Assembly (NCBI GenBank): GCA_958510875.1
Contig: OY294070.1
Span: forward strand, 122,554,703-122,618,702
Source of the DNA: Endomychus coccineus
Taxonomy: Eukaryota; Arthropoda; Insecta; Coleoptera; Endomychidae
Direction: 5' to 3'
Length of the DNA stretch: 64,000 nucleotides
Shown here: positions 1 to 11,680 of the stretch, piece by piece
How positions within the stretch are numbered: position 1 is the stretch's first letter
Layout: each line of letters begins with the position of its first letter
Notes under the pieces: generated by a model
Database searches by the model: none
Told to the model about the DNA's origin: nothing
What the model saw: only the letters and a program-made list of their open reading frames with translations
Made by a program: the position numbers and the translations under genes

Positions 1-780
1 GGATGTTTCCATTGCTCAATGAATAATGGAACAAAGTATACTTTGAAGTTGTGCATTTAATATACCGAAGGTATGCTTAAATTCATTGGAGTGTTCCATA
101 GGAATCCATTTCGATAGCCCAGCACGAAACTAAAACAATAAAGTTCCTCGCAAATTCAAGCTATTAATAATAGAAGCATAATTATTGAAACAGCCGAAAT
201 CCCTTGTCGTAATGTATTGCCAAGACTTTAGATGTCACTCGAGAGTTAGTGCGAGTATTTCATTCACCAACATCAAACACCAACAGTAAACCAACGATTA
301 ATCTCAATAAACTAAAACGTGAAACCTCTTTACTTGGTATTTCTACACACTTGATCTCGAGTTTCGTTGCAGTGTTTTGAAGACCGCCGGCTCACAGAAT
401 ATATATGAATAGCGTATCGGGCGAATTAATGCATATCATTGGCTGTCATATCATCAATTATTGATAATTGGTGATGCTGGATGCAATACTATTCATTGAG
501 CAATTCAATCATTACGTAGCTTTTCTCAATTGACAACTGTTCATGAGAGATTCCATAACTGTAGAATCAATACAATTAGTGAATAAAAATAGTGATGAAA
601 CCTTCCATTTCAATATTCGATTGATTCATTTGATGCATTCCATCGTAATTCAGAGTTCAAATTTTATCATATCTGCGCAGTCTTCTGGAGAGGGTTTCAG
701 ATGTTCTTTTCTACCATGTATCCCATTAACTTCCACTACATGTTTGTCGACCGTATATGTATACATCAATTCTAGTATAT
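1..780. other. AT-rich sequence without a recognisable gene
   Basis: No reading frame here resembles a known protein. The longest open stretch (from about 543, 80 codons) has no domain-like pattern and ends where the dispersed repeat at 781 begins. No tandem repeat or clear element end was seen. Confidence 0.6.
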
Positions 781-2935
781 TATAATTCTATCTCGACAAA
801 ACCGCTATTTACATTGTATTACTGTGAATTTAATTAAACATCATTGCCCAGAATCAACATTCCTCTACATTTTCTATGCAGACTCTTTTTAACCCATATA
901 ATATGTATTATATCAAATATAGAACATTTTGAAATACAGTTTCAAAAAAATTACTTGAAGAATCGTTGATTGCAATTTCACTACACTCCATTGATTATAT
1001 ATCAAATTTATGTACATGTAATAACTATGTGAATATAAAACCATAATCGTCTCCCTCCACCAAAACTGTTATCTACAGTTTATTTAAATAAAGCGATTTC
1101 TAGCAATGTTTTTTTTAATTGTCAAGTAATGAAAGCTCTACTACGGGAAAAAAATTCTAATGTTTATCCCAATTTTCAGGGCATACTACGATACTTTTTC
1201 GTAGTAGAAAATGAAGAATTTTAAGCAATTTTTTTATTGAAAAAATTACTATGCCAATGTATTTAGTGTGCTTCTAAATAAATATGACCTGAATGTCATG
1301 GATATATATTCAGTAATAACAAAGTCACGACAACTTTTAATTCTAAAACTCACTAAGCTAACAGTCACAAAAGAACATCCTGCATCAACAGATAGCCATG
1401 GACATTTTTTTTCATTAATTGTAGTGATAAACCATCACTGGATGCACTAAATGCTTAAAACAGCATGAATATTCAATGGAAGTAACGGAAATACATTTCA
1501 CTTCACTCGCAATTAACTATTAATAAAACTGAATAGTTTAACAAACTCAACTTGAATATTATTAAAATATTTTAATTTGGTGCAAACTTAATTTCACTCC
1601 AGATCCTAGTTGCCTTAACTAATCCACCATCCTCAGTATGTCTTTCGTTGAATACTCTACAAACCTCTCTGGCGTCTATCTTCATCTCCCAAACGACGTA
1701 CAATAATATCAATTTTCTCTCTCACACATAATTTTGCAGCAATAACACAAAATGATTGAAAGAGCTGTAAGTAAATATTCTTGCCGATGGTATGCATGAA
1801 TTTACATTGACACTGGAATCTATCACAAGCAGTTACACCATTTTCATGGCAACTAAGATTTAAATTGAATTTAGTCTTATTATTAGTTAATTTCCTGTAA
1901 AGTTACTTCCGTTACTTTCATTAAATTTTTATGCTATATTGAATATTTTCTTCCTCTAGTGGTGGTTTATTGTTACAATTAATAAGAAAAAAATGTTCTT
2001 TTGTGACTGTTAGTAATAAATGTTATCATCAAATTTCGGTCACAGCTATTTGCAGGCACTTTGAATCCAGTGGCATAGTAATTTTTTTGATGAAAAATCA
2101 CTGATACAAATTCTCCATTTTCGACTACAAAAAAGTATCGTAGTATGCCTTGAAAATTGGAATAAACATTTCAAATTTTGTCCCATAGTAGATCTTTCAT
2201 AACTTGATAATTAAAAAGGAAATTGGTTGAAAACGGTTGATAACTTAAGATTGTACAGGGTTGTATCCAATCTAAATGGGTCACTCTGTAAAAAGTATAC
2301 AGATATTTGAAATCTTCTGGAATACGATTGACCTAAATTCACTCTCAATCGGTGAATTATAAATTTGTTCTGAAATTGAACCATTTATGATATATTTTTT
2401 ATAAAGTTATAACTACGAAACTGACAAAACTTTATATATCCTATATCCATACCCCAAATTGTATTGTTGAGAATCAAATACACACATTCATTTTATCCTG
2501 GAGTATTTCTGCCTATTATACTCAACATTACAGTTTGACTCTCTAGTGATTCTTATAATTGCCTTAGTAATAGCTACGAAACTGATTTAACGTATTCTTA
2601 TTTTTACCTAGCACCTTCACCAAATTGTAATAACGGAGAAAAGTTCCCACCGTCAACTCAACAACCCAGTAGGTTTTTTACGCTGATTTTTTCAATGGTG
2701 AAATTGAAAGAATTTCACATTCGAGTTATTTTTCCACAAAAAACAATTTTTTAAATGGAACTTTTTATATATTACGTTTTTCCAATTTTTCCAAATAACA
2801 GAGGTATAAGTTCCTAAGCTAATTCGAAACTTACTAAGTAGGCTATGGAAACAAATGGCTATAATCTATGACGAACGTTTAGTTGTCATATTTCGATGAA
2901 AATGCCCTCCACATTGCGTCTTTGTTGCATCTTTA
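781..2935 (-). repeat. Dispersed repeat family R, copy A (inverted relative to copy B), interrupted
   Basis: Read on the minus strand, this matches 8621-9400 plus 11528-11680 in the same order. Examples: 785-860 pairs with 11600-11670, 1014-1060 with 9280-9350, 2300-2350 with 9200-9260, 2620-2690 with 8860-8950, and 2830-2930 with 8621-8750. Identity is visibly imperfect (many substitutions and small indels), so the copies are old. It has no coding capacity that I can see. The roughly 1.2 kb present only in this copy (about 1085-2285) is the foldback element listed separately. The family is unknown; non-autonomous DNA transposon or Helitron debris are possible. Confidence 0.7.
1098..2225. mobile_element. 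Foldback-type element with long inverted repeats, nested in repeat R
   Basis: The left arm (about 1105-1500) is the imperfect reverse complement of the right arm (about 1890-2222). Matches include the stretch around CATACTACGATACTTTTTCG at 1181-1200 against its complement near 2125-2145, and AACAGTCACAAAAGAACAT near 1360 against its complement near 1995-2015. Copy B of repeat R lacks this segment, so it is an insertion into copy A. The arms are about 330-400 bp and the interior about 390 bp. No transposase is encoded. It is best described as a non-autonomous foldback or long-TIR element. The exact ends and target duplication are not certain. Confidence 0.65.
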
Positions 2936-3329
2936 AACAGTTCAGAGAATGATTTTGTTCATAGTGGGAAACGGGATATGTTGGAAACTTACTTGTTGCG
3001 TCAAAGGATCTCTCGAACATTTATACCCACTTCGTGCCCAACCTGATCGTAGTAATTATTTGAAACTTTACCGAAAGTTCAGAACAACGAGAATGTCTTC
3101 ACTAAGGAGCGGCTGGGGAAAAACTGGAGATGATTATTGTATACCAATATCAAAAAACCATTCTCAACACAGGATCTATTGGGAATATGTTCTTACGGTT
3201 CAAGGCTTTTGGAAGCGTATTGGCGTCGTCGAGTGAAGCTAAGAGTTGAGTGGAAACGGGGATCACAATGGACTTGAAAGTCTAAGTAACTATGCCCCGA
3301 AAGTCGAGAAGCCTTTGGCTGGTGCCCTT
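2936..3329. other. No recognisable feature
   Basis: A 95-codon open stretch at 2949-3236 (+) has no domain I recognise. It may belong to the retroelement remnant that follows, but nothing ties it to RT. Confidence 0.4.
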
Positions 3330-3630
3330 GAAGGGGCAGATCTGCTCAAATATTTTCATGGCCGGTGTTCATCAGAAATCTTGTCTGTTGTCCTGCAACA
3401 ACTAGACGAGTTCAAACTAGTCACTTCTTCATTGTCAAGTTCAAGACCTGCCTATTTCATCGATCAACGGAATTATGAAACTCTTTACCTAGTGAGGTCT
3501 TTCCCTATTTCTATAACTTTCCTACCTTCAAAAATCATTCGAATTCCTATCTCCTCTCACAACATTCCACCGCTAGCTCCCACGATATTCTTTGAACATC
3601 ATGGGTTTCCCTGTCGTGTAGACAAAATAT
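3330..3630 (+). pseudogene. Non-LTR retrotransposon (family J) RT C-terminus, fragment
   Basis: This is the extreme C-terminal part of a jockey/R1/CR1-like reverse transcriptase ORF. The peptide FKLVTSSLSSSRPA (about 3413-3454) is nearly the same as LKLVTPSLSSSRPA on the minus strand near 60550-60600. After a frame change the text reads SLPSEVFPYFYNF, the usual non-LTR C-terminal 'NSLP..VFP..YNLQ.F' pattern. The continuation at 3520-3610 matches the minus-strand copy at 31430-31570. Frames change at least once, so it is dead. The same family (called J here) recurs at 7.9, 31.4, 49.4 and 60.3 kb. Confidence 0.7.
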
Positions 3631-5331
3631 TAAAAATTACATGCCTTAGTGCGATACAGGTCAATATTAGAGGTTTCAATTTTACTAAAACTATTAGAGC
3701 AGCAATTGTTGATGCTGTTTCAGTTGGGAAGTCTATATGATCCGATGACGTGCTGAAATTCGAATCGCTTCAATTTACTGTAATACCCTAGATAGCACTG
3801 AGTGGGGGTTTCCATCCCTCGAAAGATGTATGAAGCTCAGCTGACCGAAAAATTTGTCTACAAGAGACATTATTTTGAAGTGGAAGCAGCAATCAAGGGC
3901 TTACAACAGGTCGAAGACCATAAACACAGCTCACGTACGTGATACATACACAAATTCATGCACGGATGAAAATTTGATAATTTAAAAATATTTATAAAAT
4001 AAATTGAATTTTTTATCTACCACCTAGCGTTGCATTGTTCAAATTAGAAATCTTAAGCATAACTAATGTAGCGCGTGGCCAACATTAGTCATAACGTCTG
4101 AAATTTGAGTTTCACATTTTGTGTCAGGTAATTATGCGGTCTTTAAAAAGTTGGAAATGAACGAAATTGATGTGGGCTGCAGATGAAGCAAGAAACAGTG
4201 TTTCAGCTCCAGAAAAATCTGAGGAAGAGTATGGAAAAACGTATACCTAATGAAATTTTTTATGTTGCAAGGATGTAATATGTTTCTATTAGGTATAATA
4301 TCTTTGGTGTTTCATTATAATGCATGAGCAAGAAATATAACTCTCTTGGGCTATAAAAAAATGTTTATGAAAAAAAAATATTTTATAATTATCAATTTAT
4401 GATATATTCGTGCATAGAATAGTCTATTGCCCGAAAACTCAGACACAAAATAATTGTTGCAATAATTTAGCATCATTATTAAATAGTTTTCATTTTCCAT
4501 GTAGACAATTGTGGAGGAACTAACAAGTTTATCCATGAAAATCAAATGATGGTGTGTGGTGGTGATACCTTCATCTTTCATATCATTCTACTGGAAAAAT
4601 TATGATTTCAAAGAATAGTTGTTAACGTAATAAGAAAATGAAAAATGAAAGGATAAATTAAGAATCTATAACTTATCATTCACTCGCTAGATTATGCACA
4701 AAAATGCGGCGTATAATAGTGAAGCTCCTCTATTGTGAAATTTTCCCGGAAACCATGATTATTCAGGTAGGAATAGATCCAGGAATACATCTCGAAAATT
4801 ATTATTCAAAAGTCATCAACTATTTGGAAAATATGACAGCGATTCAATTAGAGACAGAAGCGTCGATTAAATCAAGTCTAGTGTCAGGGAAAAGGGTGAA
4901 ATTGAAATCCAATCAACACCATGAATCTTTCAACGTCGAATATTGATCCCAATAATACACCCGACTGAAAAAGAGCTTTATGCGTAAGTAATATTGAATT
5001 TCAAAGAGATTGGTAAGCCTCAGTTCCAAAACGAAATAAACGATAATGTACCCTGCCATTTTTATTGGAAGTGTATCCCTCTAAATCCTTCTGAAATGAG
5101 CGTTCAAATTATTTAAATTGGATTCTGGATCAAGGCACAGATGATAAACTACGGGGAAGTCAGTTTTATCGTGCTCAAAAATTCTTGTTCCGTATTTTCA
5201 AACAACTTTCGCCATTATCATATCATTGTTACAGTACGGAAATAAAATGATGTATCAGCAATATGTTGTTACTGTAATCGGTAAATTTTTGGTACAATTT
5301 CCCCTGGGAAACATTTTTTTCATACTTTGAC
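3631..5331. other. 1.7 kb without a recognisable gene
   Basis: AT-rich sequence. Short open frames at 4351-4581 (-) and 4704-4946 (+, 80 codons) show no known motif and are about as long as chance allows. No element ends were seen. Confidence 0.55.
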
Positions 5332-7101
5332 CAGTGGCGGCTCCTCGAAGGAGGCTAAGGAGGATCAGCCTCCTCACAAATTTATCTTGTTGATCATTCT
5401 TCATTTTATTTCCTGTTTCTCTAATAATTTTTTAAATTTTACAATTAATTTCCCGTTCTCAGTAGTTATTTTTAATCTGGCAACAGTGCCCTGAGACTAG
5501 GCTCTCTATATATCTCAAACGCTGAGCATGTGTTGTTCAACACAGTTGCCGTTTTTCCGACCAGTCAATCGCCAAATAAGGTGGAACAGCGAAAATGGCA
5601 ACACCCTCTGGAGGCTAGCCTGCCGCCCGCCTTTAATTCCAGTACAGTCGGTGTGGTACGGAATACGACACATGCGTGGTGCGTCAGTGCTTGTTTCATT
5701 TTATGCGGGTATAATGGTTGAGTGACGCCACGCGAAATAAGGTTAGATTAGAATTCGTCTGTCCGATAAATTATTAATTGTAAAAATGGACAACTAGTGG
5801 AAAGATTTTTAGGGTTCTACGATGTTAGTTCGGGAAGAACAGCGGTCAATTCATTCAATTTTTTAATGGAAACATTTCAATGATTCGACTTTGCGAATAA
5901 ATCAGACTCACGACGGCATCTGTAATGGCGGGACATTACAGAATTCCCTGTAATGCTTGAACTCGATGGAATTTTACATCACGTGCAATGTTCAGTTTAC
6001 CATCCATAAAAATAAAGACAAATTAATTAAAACATTTGATTTTATATTAAACAGTGATGACTTTTCAACCGATCAGGTTTCATTAAATGCTGCTGTTGGT
6101 TTAAAATCTTATTTAGAAAATCAAGAATTTTCGTTTTTTCTTGATACTTTTAAATCAATATTTGAACAAACTGATCTTATTTTTCAAATTTTACAACATA
6201 AATTCACTAATATAATTTATTCAAGAGATCGTTTAAAACATCTCATTGATAAAATTTCAAGTTTCCGTTATACAGAATTTTATTTTAATATTTTATTTGG
6301 AATTTATTCAACTGATGAGGCTTCTCCCGTGAAAATGAGGAAAACGTATAAATTGGTAGACAAGAAACTACATTATAAACAACTTTTTTATGAAATTTTA
6401 GATACTATTAAAGGTCAAATATTGAGATTCCGATTCACATGAATTGAAGTTTTTCGATTTGACGAATAGAAGATTTTTCGAATCTTTTTCAAAAGAGTTT
6501 CTCAATACACTTTCAGATAACTTAGTTCTAAAATATAATTTTTTTGATAAAATAGCGCTGCACAATGAATTATGCGTTGTATACTGAGATAAAGAAATTT
6601 CAGGCCAGTACGACAGTCACGCCGATATGATAAAATATATGATAGATAATGATTTGCAACAAGTCTTACCTCAGTTATATAAACTACTTTGTCTGACAGT
6701 CACCATTCCTGTCACGGCGGCATCGGTGGAGAGATCATTTTCTACTCTCAAATATATTGAAACATACGTGCGAAATACAATGGGCCAAAATCGTTTATAC
6801 AATGTAAGTTTAATATCTATTGAAAAAGATTTAGTAAAACACTTAAAACATAATGATACATTTTGTGATAATATTATTGATCATTTTTCGCAAATTAAAG
6901 ACTGTAGAATTTCGTTAATATATAAAAAAGTTGATAAAATTAATAAAAAAAAACTAAATATGAAAAATTCAAAAAAAAAAAAAAATTGAAAATCCAAAAA
7001 AAATAAAAAACATGAAACGAACGGAAAAAAATTTGTGGGCAAGAGAAACTCTATACCTCCACGTTGGTTCTTGCTGGGTAACAATTAATTTTGTCACTTG
7101 A
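5332..7101 (+). mobile_element. hAT transposon copy 1, right end missing
   Basis: It begins with the same terminal sequence as the intact copy at 9401: CAGTGGCGGCTCCTCGAAGG, followed by the subterminal AGCCTCCTCAC. Homology to copy 2 continues to about 7101 (the stretch TCTATACCTCCACGTTGGTT is shared) and then stops abruptly. The last roughly 120 bp of the element and its right inverted repeat are absent and replaced by a non-LTR fragment. Relative to copy 2 it keeps an extra upstream part of the transposase but lacks about 200 bp (the region of 10043-10249). It cannot move on its own or in trans without the second end. Confidence 0.88.
5800..6989 (+). pseudogene. hAT transposase (ZMYM1-like/DUF4371-type), broken
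   Basis: This is a remnant of a DDE-type hAT transposase that would bind the element ends and cut and paste the DNA in the nucleus. Order of parts: RFLGFYDVSSGRTAVN (from about 5801, near the RNase-H-like core) runs into stops. A deletion then joins it to the middle region (open from 5957 to 6442, 161 codons, with VSLNAAVGLKSYLE and IFEQTDLIFQILQHKF). After a frame break comes the hATC dimerisation domain (6627-6900, with TIPVTAASVERSFSTLKYI), which is the family signature. The BED/TTF zinc finger expected at the N terminus is not found. Multiple stops and frameshifts make it non-functional. Confidence 0.85.
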
Positions 7102-7381
7102 ATGTTCGTCAGCTATATATTTTGATCCTTGCCACCTACCAGCACATTGATATAAAAGTAAACACAACACAAACCTATAACACTAGACATGCAAATTTAT
7201 TAGTCCTTGAGGCAATGCATGAAACAATTGGTCAAAGATCTTCTGTATTCCTAGCACCCCGTGTATACAATTTTTGTCTACTGAAATTAAAGATATGAAA
7301 AAATTAGATCTGTTCAAAGAATTATGTGCAAAATTTTCAATGAATACAAATAGAAATACACTCCATAGACCAATTGACTAA
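7098..7381 (+). pseudogene. Non-LTR retrotransposon RT C-terminus
   Basis: The frame starting near 7098 gives TYNTRHANLLVLEAMHETIG. After a one-base frame change it gives YNFLSTEIKDMKKLDLFKE and ends at a stop at 7379-7381. The 'YNTRH ... YN.LP..I....LF K' arrangement is typical of the thumb/C-terminal region of jockey- and CR1-like RTs. It abuts the broken end of hAT copy 1, so either it inserted there or a deletion joined the two. It is 5' truncated, as usual for target-primed insertions. Confidence 0.7.
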
Positions 7382-7928
7382 TAACTAGTTTATATATTTC
7401 CACATTTTATACTGATTTATTGAATTTAAATTGAATTGCTAATTATATGAATTATGTTCTCAAGTGCATTAGGTACCTACCTAGCTCAAAAACTATTTGT
7501 ATATACTTACTTACCGACTTACCTCATTTAGTTTGTCAATTCAAATCCGAAACAGTGTCGGTAACACGTCTTGTCTGTTAATTATTCCATTGTTGTTTTA
7601 TCTACCTCTAAATTGGTTCCAAATTATTTATAATAAGTTAGCACTTGTTTTCAAATCTCTTGTTCACATCAGATTTTTACGACTTGTCGTTCTATCATGA
7701 TCGTTTACATAATATCATCACCTGTTTCCCATTATTATATATAAGACTAGTATTTAAGAAATGATATGTTATTCGTTAATTATTTTACTGTTTATATCAC
7801 ATTCATCAAGCGTTATGCTCCAGTGGTTTATTGATGTTTATTTGAAATTATAAACACCACTGTTAATTCAATTTAAATGTAATATTTCTGAATAAACTTC
7901 TATTCTATTCTATTTTATTCTATTCTAT
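7382..7928 (+). repeat. 3' UTR and (TATTC)n tail of the non-LTR element
   Basis: This is non-coding sequence downstream of the RT stop, ending in a short pentamer tail at 7898-7928 (TTCTATTCTATTC...). Simple-repeat tails instead of poly(A) are common in this group of non-LTR elements. The tail marks the 3' end and butts directly against another retroelement fragment in the opposite direction. Confidence 0.65.
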
Positions 7929-8480
7929 CAATCAGACGAATAGCTCTCTTCTGTATAGAATCCAAAGGATTCAGCGTATGTTTGGGAGCCGAACCCCAAA
8001 TATGTGAACAGTACTCCACGACAGGTCGAATCTGTGCTTTGTAGATTATGAGGAGCTGCTGAGATGTAAAGTAGCTTTTGGTACAGAATAGAAAACCTGG
8101 TTTTTGTGGAGCAGTTTTCGTGAGCATCGTATGATCATTCCATGAGACAGTGTTGTTGGTAGTGATTTTGAGCATGAATATGAAATCCTCCATAGAAATA
8201 GTTGAACCTGACAGCATAGTATCAGGGATTGTGAGATCCGCCTACCTGGAGAAGACGCAATGTTGAGTTTTGGTTGCATCAAGTTCTAGGTACTAGATTA
8301 TCAGATCCACATTCCAGAATATTTGCCAGATCTCCAATAATTGCGTCAACCTTTGTCTGTTTCGCTCCTCTGCCTCCATTGCATTGAATAGGCGCTCTAA
8401 ATGAGGAAGCGGTATGAAGTCTACCATCATCTGCAAAGCTGTGGACGATGTAGAACATAACAACATTGTTTCTCTAACTG
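7929..8480 (-). pseudogene. Non-LTR retrotransposon (family J) RT fragment
   Basis: On the minus strand, from the right edge, one frame reads HSFADDGRLHTASSF. That contains the FADD box, the catalytic aspartates of RT motif C. It continues with KVDAIIGDLANIL, and another frame supplies SQQLLIIYKAQIRPVVEYCSHIWGSAP and LDSIQKRAIRLI near 7930-8030, the usual palm/thumb ending of jockey-like RTs. Upstream finger motifs and endonuclease are absent. It needs at least two frame changes. The same order of peptides occurs in the 31.4-32.5 and 60.3-61.2 kb copies. Confidence 0.78.
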
Positions 8481-9392
8481 TAAATATGTATTTCGTAAGC
8501 ATATATTTATCCCGCAAGAGTGTCTAAAGACTGGATATAATTATTCGTAACATACTTTAGTACAATGTGTAACAACAACATATCACATTGTACACTATAA
8601 GAAAAAACATTTTCGAAAATATCTAAAGAAGCCAAAAGGACGCAATGTAAGTGATGTTTCCATTAGAATATGGCAACTAAGCGTTCGACACAAACTATTC
8701 TCATTTATTTCCATAGCCTCCTGAGGTAGATTCGAATTAGTTCAGGAAGTTCCAAAACTAATTCGAAATAACTCTGTTTTCGAGAAATAATTCAGTTATA
8801 CTATATAGAATCCAAAACTCAATAACTCGAAGGGGCCATTGTTTCGATTTCTCCATTGGAAACTTCAGCGGAAAAACTCACTGGGTAGTTACATTGACCG
8901 ACAATAATAAGATGTTAAAAATGGCACCCCATTATACTTTACTACAAATTGGTGAAGGTGCCGGGGAATGATTCAAATTTTATAAATTAGATTCGTAGTT
9001 AATACTAAAGCGTTGATGGGAATCACTGGAGAGTCAAACAATAATTTCGAGCAAATGGATTGGAATACTTTAGTATTAAATGAAAGTATATGTAATTTAT
9101 TTTTATCTATACAATTTGAGGTATGCATCAGGTTTCGCAATTATAACTTTCACAAAAATATACTTTAAACGGTCCAATTTCATAAAGAAATTGGAAATCT
9201 CTGATTGAGAGTGAATTTATGTCAACAGTATTCCAGAAGAATATGCGTATTTTATTAATAACAAATACCCTAAGATTTGGTGGAGGTGTCGGGAGACTAT
9301 TAAAGTTTTAAATTGTCTCCATAGTTATTACATGTACAAAAGTTTGGTATAGAATAAATGGTGTGTAGTGAAGTTAAAAAATGTTCAGCTCT

Positions 9393-9400
9393 ATCTCAAT
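9393..9400. repeat. 8-bp target site duplication (left) of hAT copy 2
   Basis: ATCTCAAT immediately precedes the left inverted repeat and is repeated exactly after the right one. Eight base pairs is the hAT hallmark. Confidence 0.93.
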
Positions 9401-11519
9401 CAGTGGCGGCTCCTCGAAGGAGGCTCAGGAGACTCAGCCTCCTCACCAATTTATCTTGTAGATTATTCATTTTATTTCCTGTTTCTCTGATGATTTTTTT
9501 TTAATTTTACAATTAATTCCTCGTTCTCAGTAGTTATTTTTAATCTGGCAACAGTGCCCTGAGGCTAGACTCTGTATATATTTCAAACCTTGAACAGTAA
9601 ACACCTGTTGCTCAACACAGTTGCCGTTTTCCCGACCAGTTCCATTGCTAAATACCGCAGAACATAGATAAAATGGCAACACCCTCAGTAGGCTAGCCTG
9701 CCGCCGGCAGAGAGTTTTCTCTTTAGCCGCCAACGTTTCAGCTCACTGCTCAGTACGCTCGGTGGTATGGAATGCGACACATGCGTGTTGCGTCGGTTTT
9801 GGTTTTGTGACGCCACGCGAAGTAAGGTTAGATTAGAATTTGTCAATTACGTAAATTATTGAAATTCAAAATGAGTGCGTGATTTAATTGCTAAATGACA
9901 TAAAAGTGTTTTATAAAAATAAACGGTCTTTACCGGATTTGAAAGGATTAGTTAGTGATTTCAGGTAAATATCAAAATCGATCGTTTAATACTAACAATT
10001 GTAAAATATATTTATGGTTAACGGGATCTGCGTAATGGCGGAACATTTGAACGATCTTCAAACAAAAATAAAATCAGTTTCGCCTCAGGCTATTTTCACC
10101 CATTGTTACGCTCACAACATGAATTTGGTTTTAAGTAATGCATGTAGTTCCATTAAGGAAGTTAGAACTTCTTTTCTAACTTATCGTCATTTTCAAATTT
10201 TTTTAGCAAGTTCACCAAACGAACTGAAGTTTTGAATAACATAGTAGAAAACAGAATTCCCTGTAATGCTCCAGCTCCATGGAATTTCACTTCACGTGCA
10301 GTGTTTACCATCCATAAAAATAAAGACAAATTAATTGAATCATTTGATTTTATATTAAACAGTGATGACTTTTTAACAGATCAGGTTTCATTAAATGCTG
10401 CTGTTGGTTTGAAATCTTATTTAGAAAAGAGAATTTTTGTTTCTTCTTGATACTTTTGAATTAATATTTGAACAAACTGATCTTATTTTTCAAATTTTAC
10501 AACATAAATTCACTGATATAATTTATTCAAGAGATCGTTTGAAAAATCTCATTGATAAAATTTCAAGTTTCCGTAATACAGAATTTCATTTTAATATTTT
10601 ATTTGAAAATTTTCCAACTGATGGGACTCCTCCCGCAAAAAGGAGGAAAACATATAATTTGGTAGACAAGAAAATACATTATAAAACAACTTTTTCATGA
10701 AATTTTAGATACTATTAAGAGGTCAAATTGAGATTCGATTATCCAATTTACATGAATTGAAGTTTTTCGACTTGACGAATAGAAGATTTTTCGAATCTTT
10801 TTCAAAAGAGTTTCCCAATACACTTTTAGATAACTCAGTTCTGAAATATAATTTTTTTGATAAAATAGCACTGCACAATGAATTATGCATTGTAATCTCG
10901 GATAAATATATTTTAGGCCAGTACGACAGTCACGCCGATATGAGATGGAATAATATGATAGACAATGATTTGCAACAAGTTTTACCTCAATTTTATAAAC
11001 TACTTTGTTTGACAGTCACCATTCCTGTCACGTCGGCATCGGTGGAGAGATCATTTTCTACTCTCAAATATATTGAAACATACGTGCGAAATACAATGGG
11101 CCAAAATCGTTTATACAATGTAAGTTTAATATCTATTGAAAAAGATTTAGTAAAACCCTTAAATCATAATGATACATTTTATGATAATATTATTGATCAT
11201 TTTTCGCGAACTAAAGACTAGGATATAAAAAAGTTAATAAAATTAATAAAAAAAACCAAATATGAAAAATTCAGAAAAAAAGAAAAAATATTAAGAATCC
11301 GAATAATATAAAAAACAAATAACGAACAAAAAAAAAGTTTTGCCAAGAGAAACTCTATACCTCCACGTTGGTTCTTGTTGGGCAACAATCAATTTTGTCA
11401 CTGAAGTAGCCGGTACGGTCGCTGCTCAAAGGTTAAATTAATTGGCTGAATAGAGTATATTTTTACAAAAACATTTTATGTCCAGCCTCCTCTCTTAAAA
11501 AGTTCACGAGCCGCCACTG
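9401..11519 (+). mobile_element. hAT transposon copy 2, complete ends
   Basis: It is 2119 bp. The ends CAGTGGCGGCTC (left) and its exact complement GAGCCGCCACTG (right) form 12-bp terminal inverted repeats. Both sides have the subterminal motif AGCCTCCTC, and the left end can fold (CCTCGAAGGAGG). It is flanked by the perfect 8-bp duplication ATCTCAAT. Compared with the usual 2.5-4 kb of autonomous relatives it is short: the N-terminal third of the transposase is missing, so it is a deletion derivative that probably moved using enzyme made elsewhere. Confidence 0.93.
10014..11221 (+). pseudogene. hAT transposase, partial and frameshifted
   Basis: Three successive open pieces follow the transposase order. 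10014-10235 has VMAEHLNDLQTKIK and FTHCYAHNMNLVLS, the core region after the second catalytic Asp. 10232-10450 and 10437-10700 have IPCNAPAPWNF, VSLNAAVGLKSYLE and FEQTDLIFQILQHKF. 10757-11221 has the hATC dimerisation domain with TIPVTSASVERSFSTL. Frames change near 10235, 10440 and 10700. The zinc finger and first catalytic region are deleted. The protein would not be made intact, but the hATC domain alone is open over 154 codons. Confidence 0.87.
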
Positions 11520-11527
11520 ATCTCAAT
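11520..11527. repeat. 8-bp target site duplication (right) of hAT copy 2
   Basis: ATCTCAAT directly follows the right inverted repeat and is identical to 9393-9400. Confidence 0.93.
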
Positions 11528-11680
11528 ATGTTCTACATATAATATAATACATACTATATGGGTCAAAAGAGTCTGCATAGAAAATACAGGGGAACGTTGA
11601 TTCTGGGGAATGCTGTTTAATTAAATTCACAGTAATACAATGTGAATAGCGGTGCGGTCGGGATGGAATTGTAAACATAA

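Larger units (their letters stand above)
8621..11680 (+). repeat. Dispersed repeat family R, copy B, split by a hAT insertion
   Basis: The left part (8621-9400) and right part (11528-11680) together match the reverse complement of 781-2935 once the nested elements are removed from both. Matching landmarks include GACGCAATG near 8640, the TCCATAGCC stretch near 8710, ATTGGTGAAGGTG near 8948 and TAATACAATGTGAATAGCGG near 11633. No coding capacity was seen. The hAT element at 9401-11519 sits inside it with a clean target duplication, so the repeat predates the hAT insertion. Confidence 0.7.

Noticed and set aside
4704..4946. 80-codon open frame as a possible small host gene
   Set aside because: No motif, no splice or promoter context that I can support, and a length within chance for this composition.
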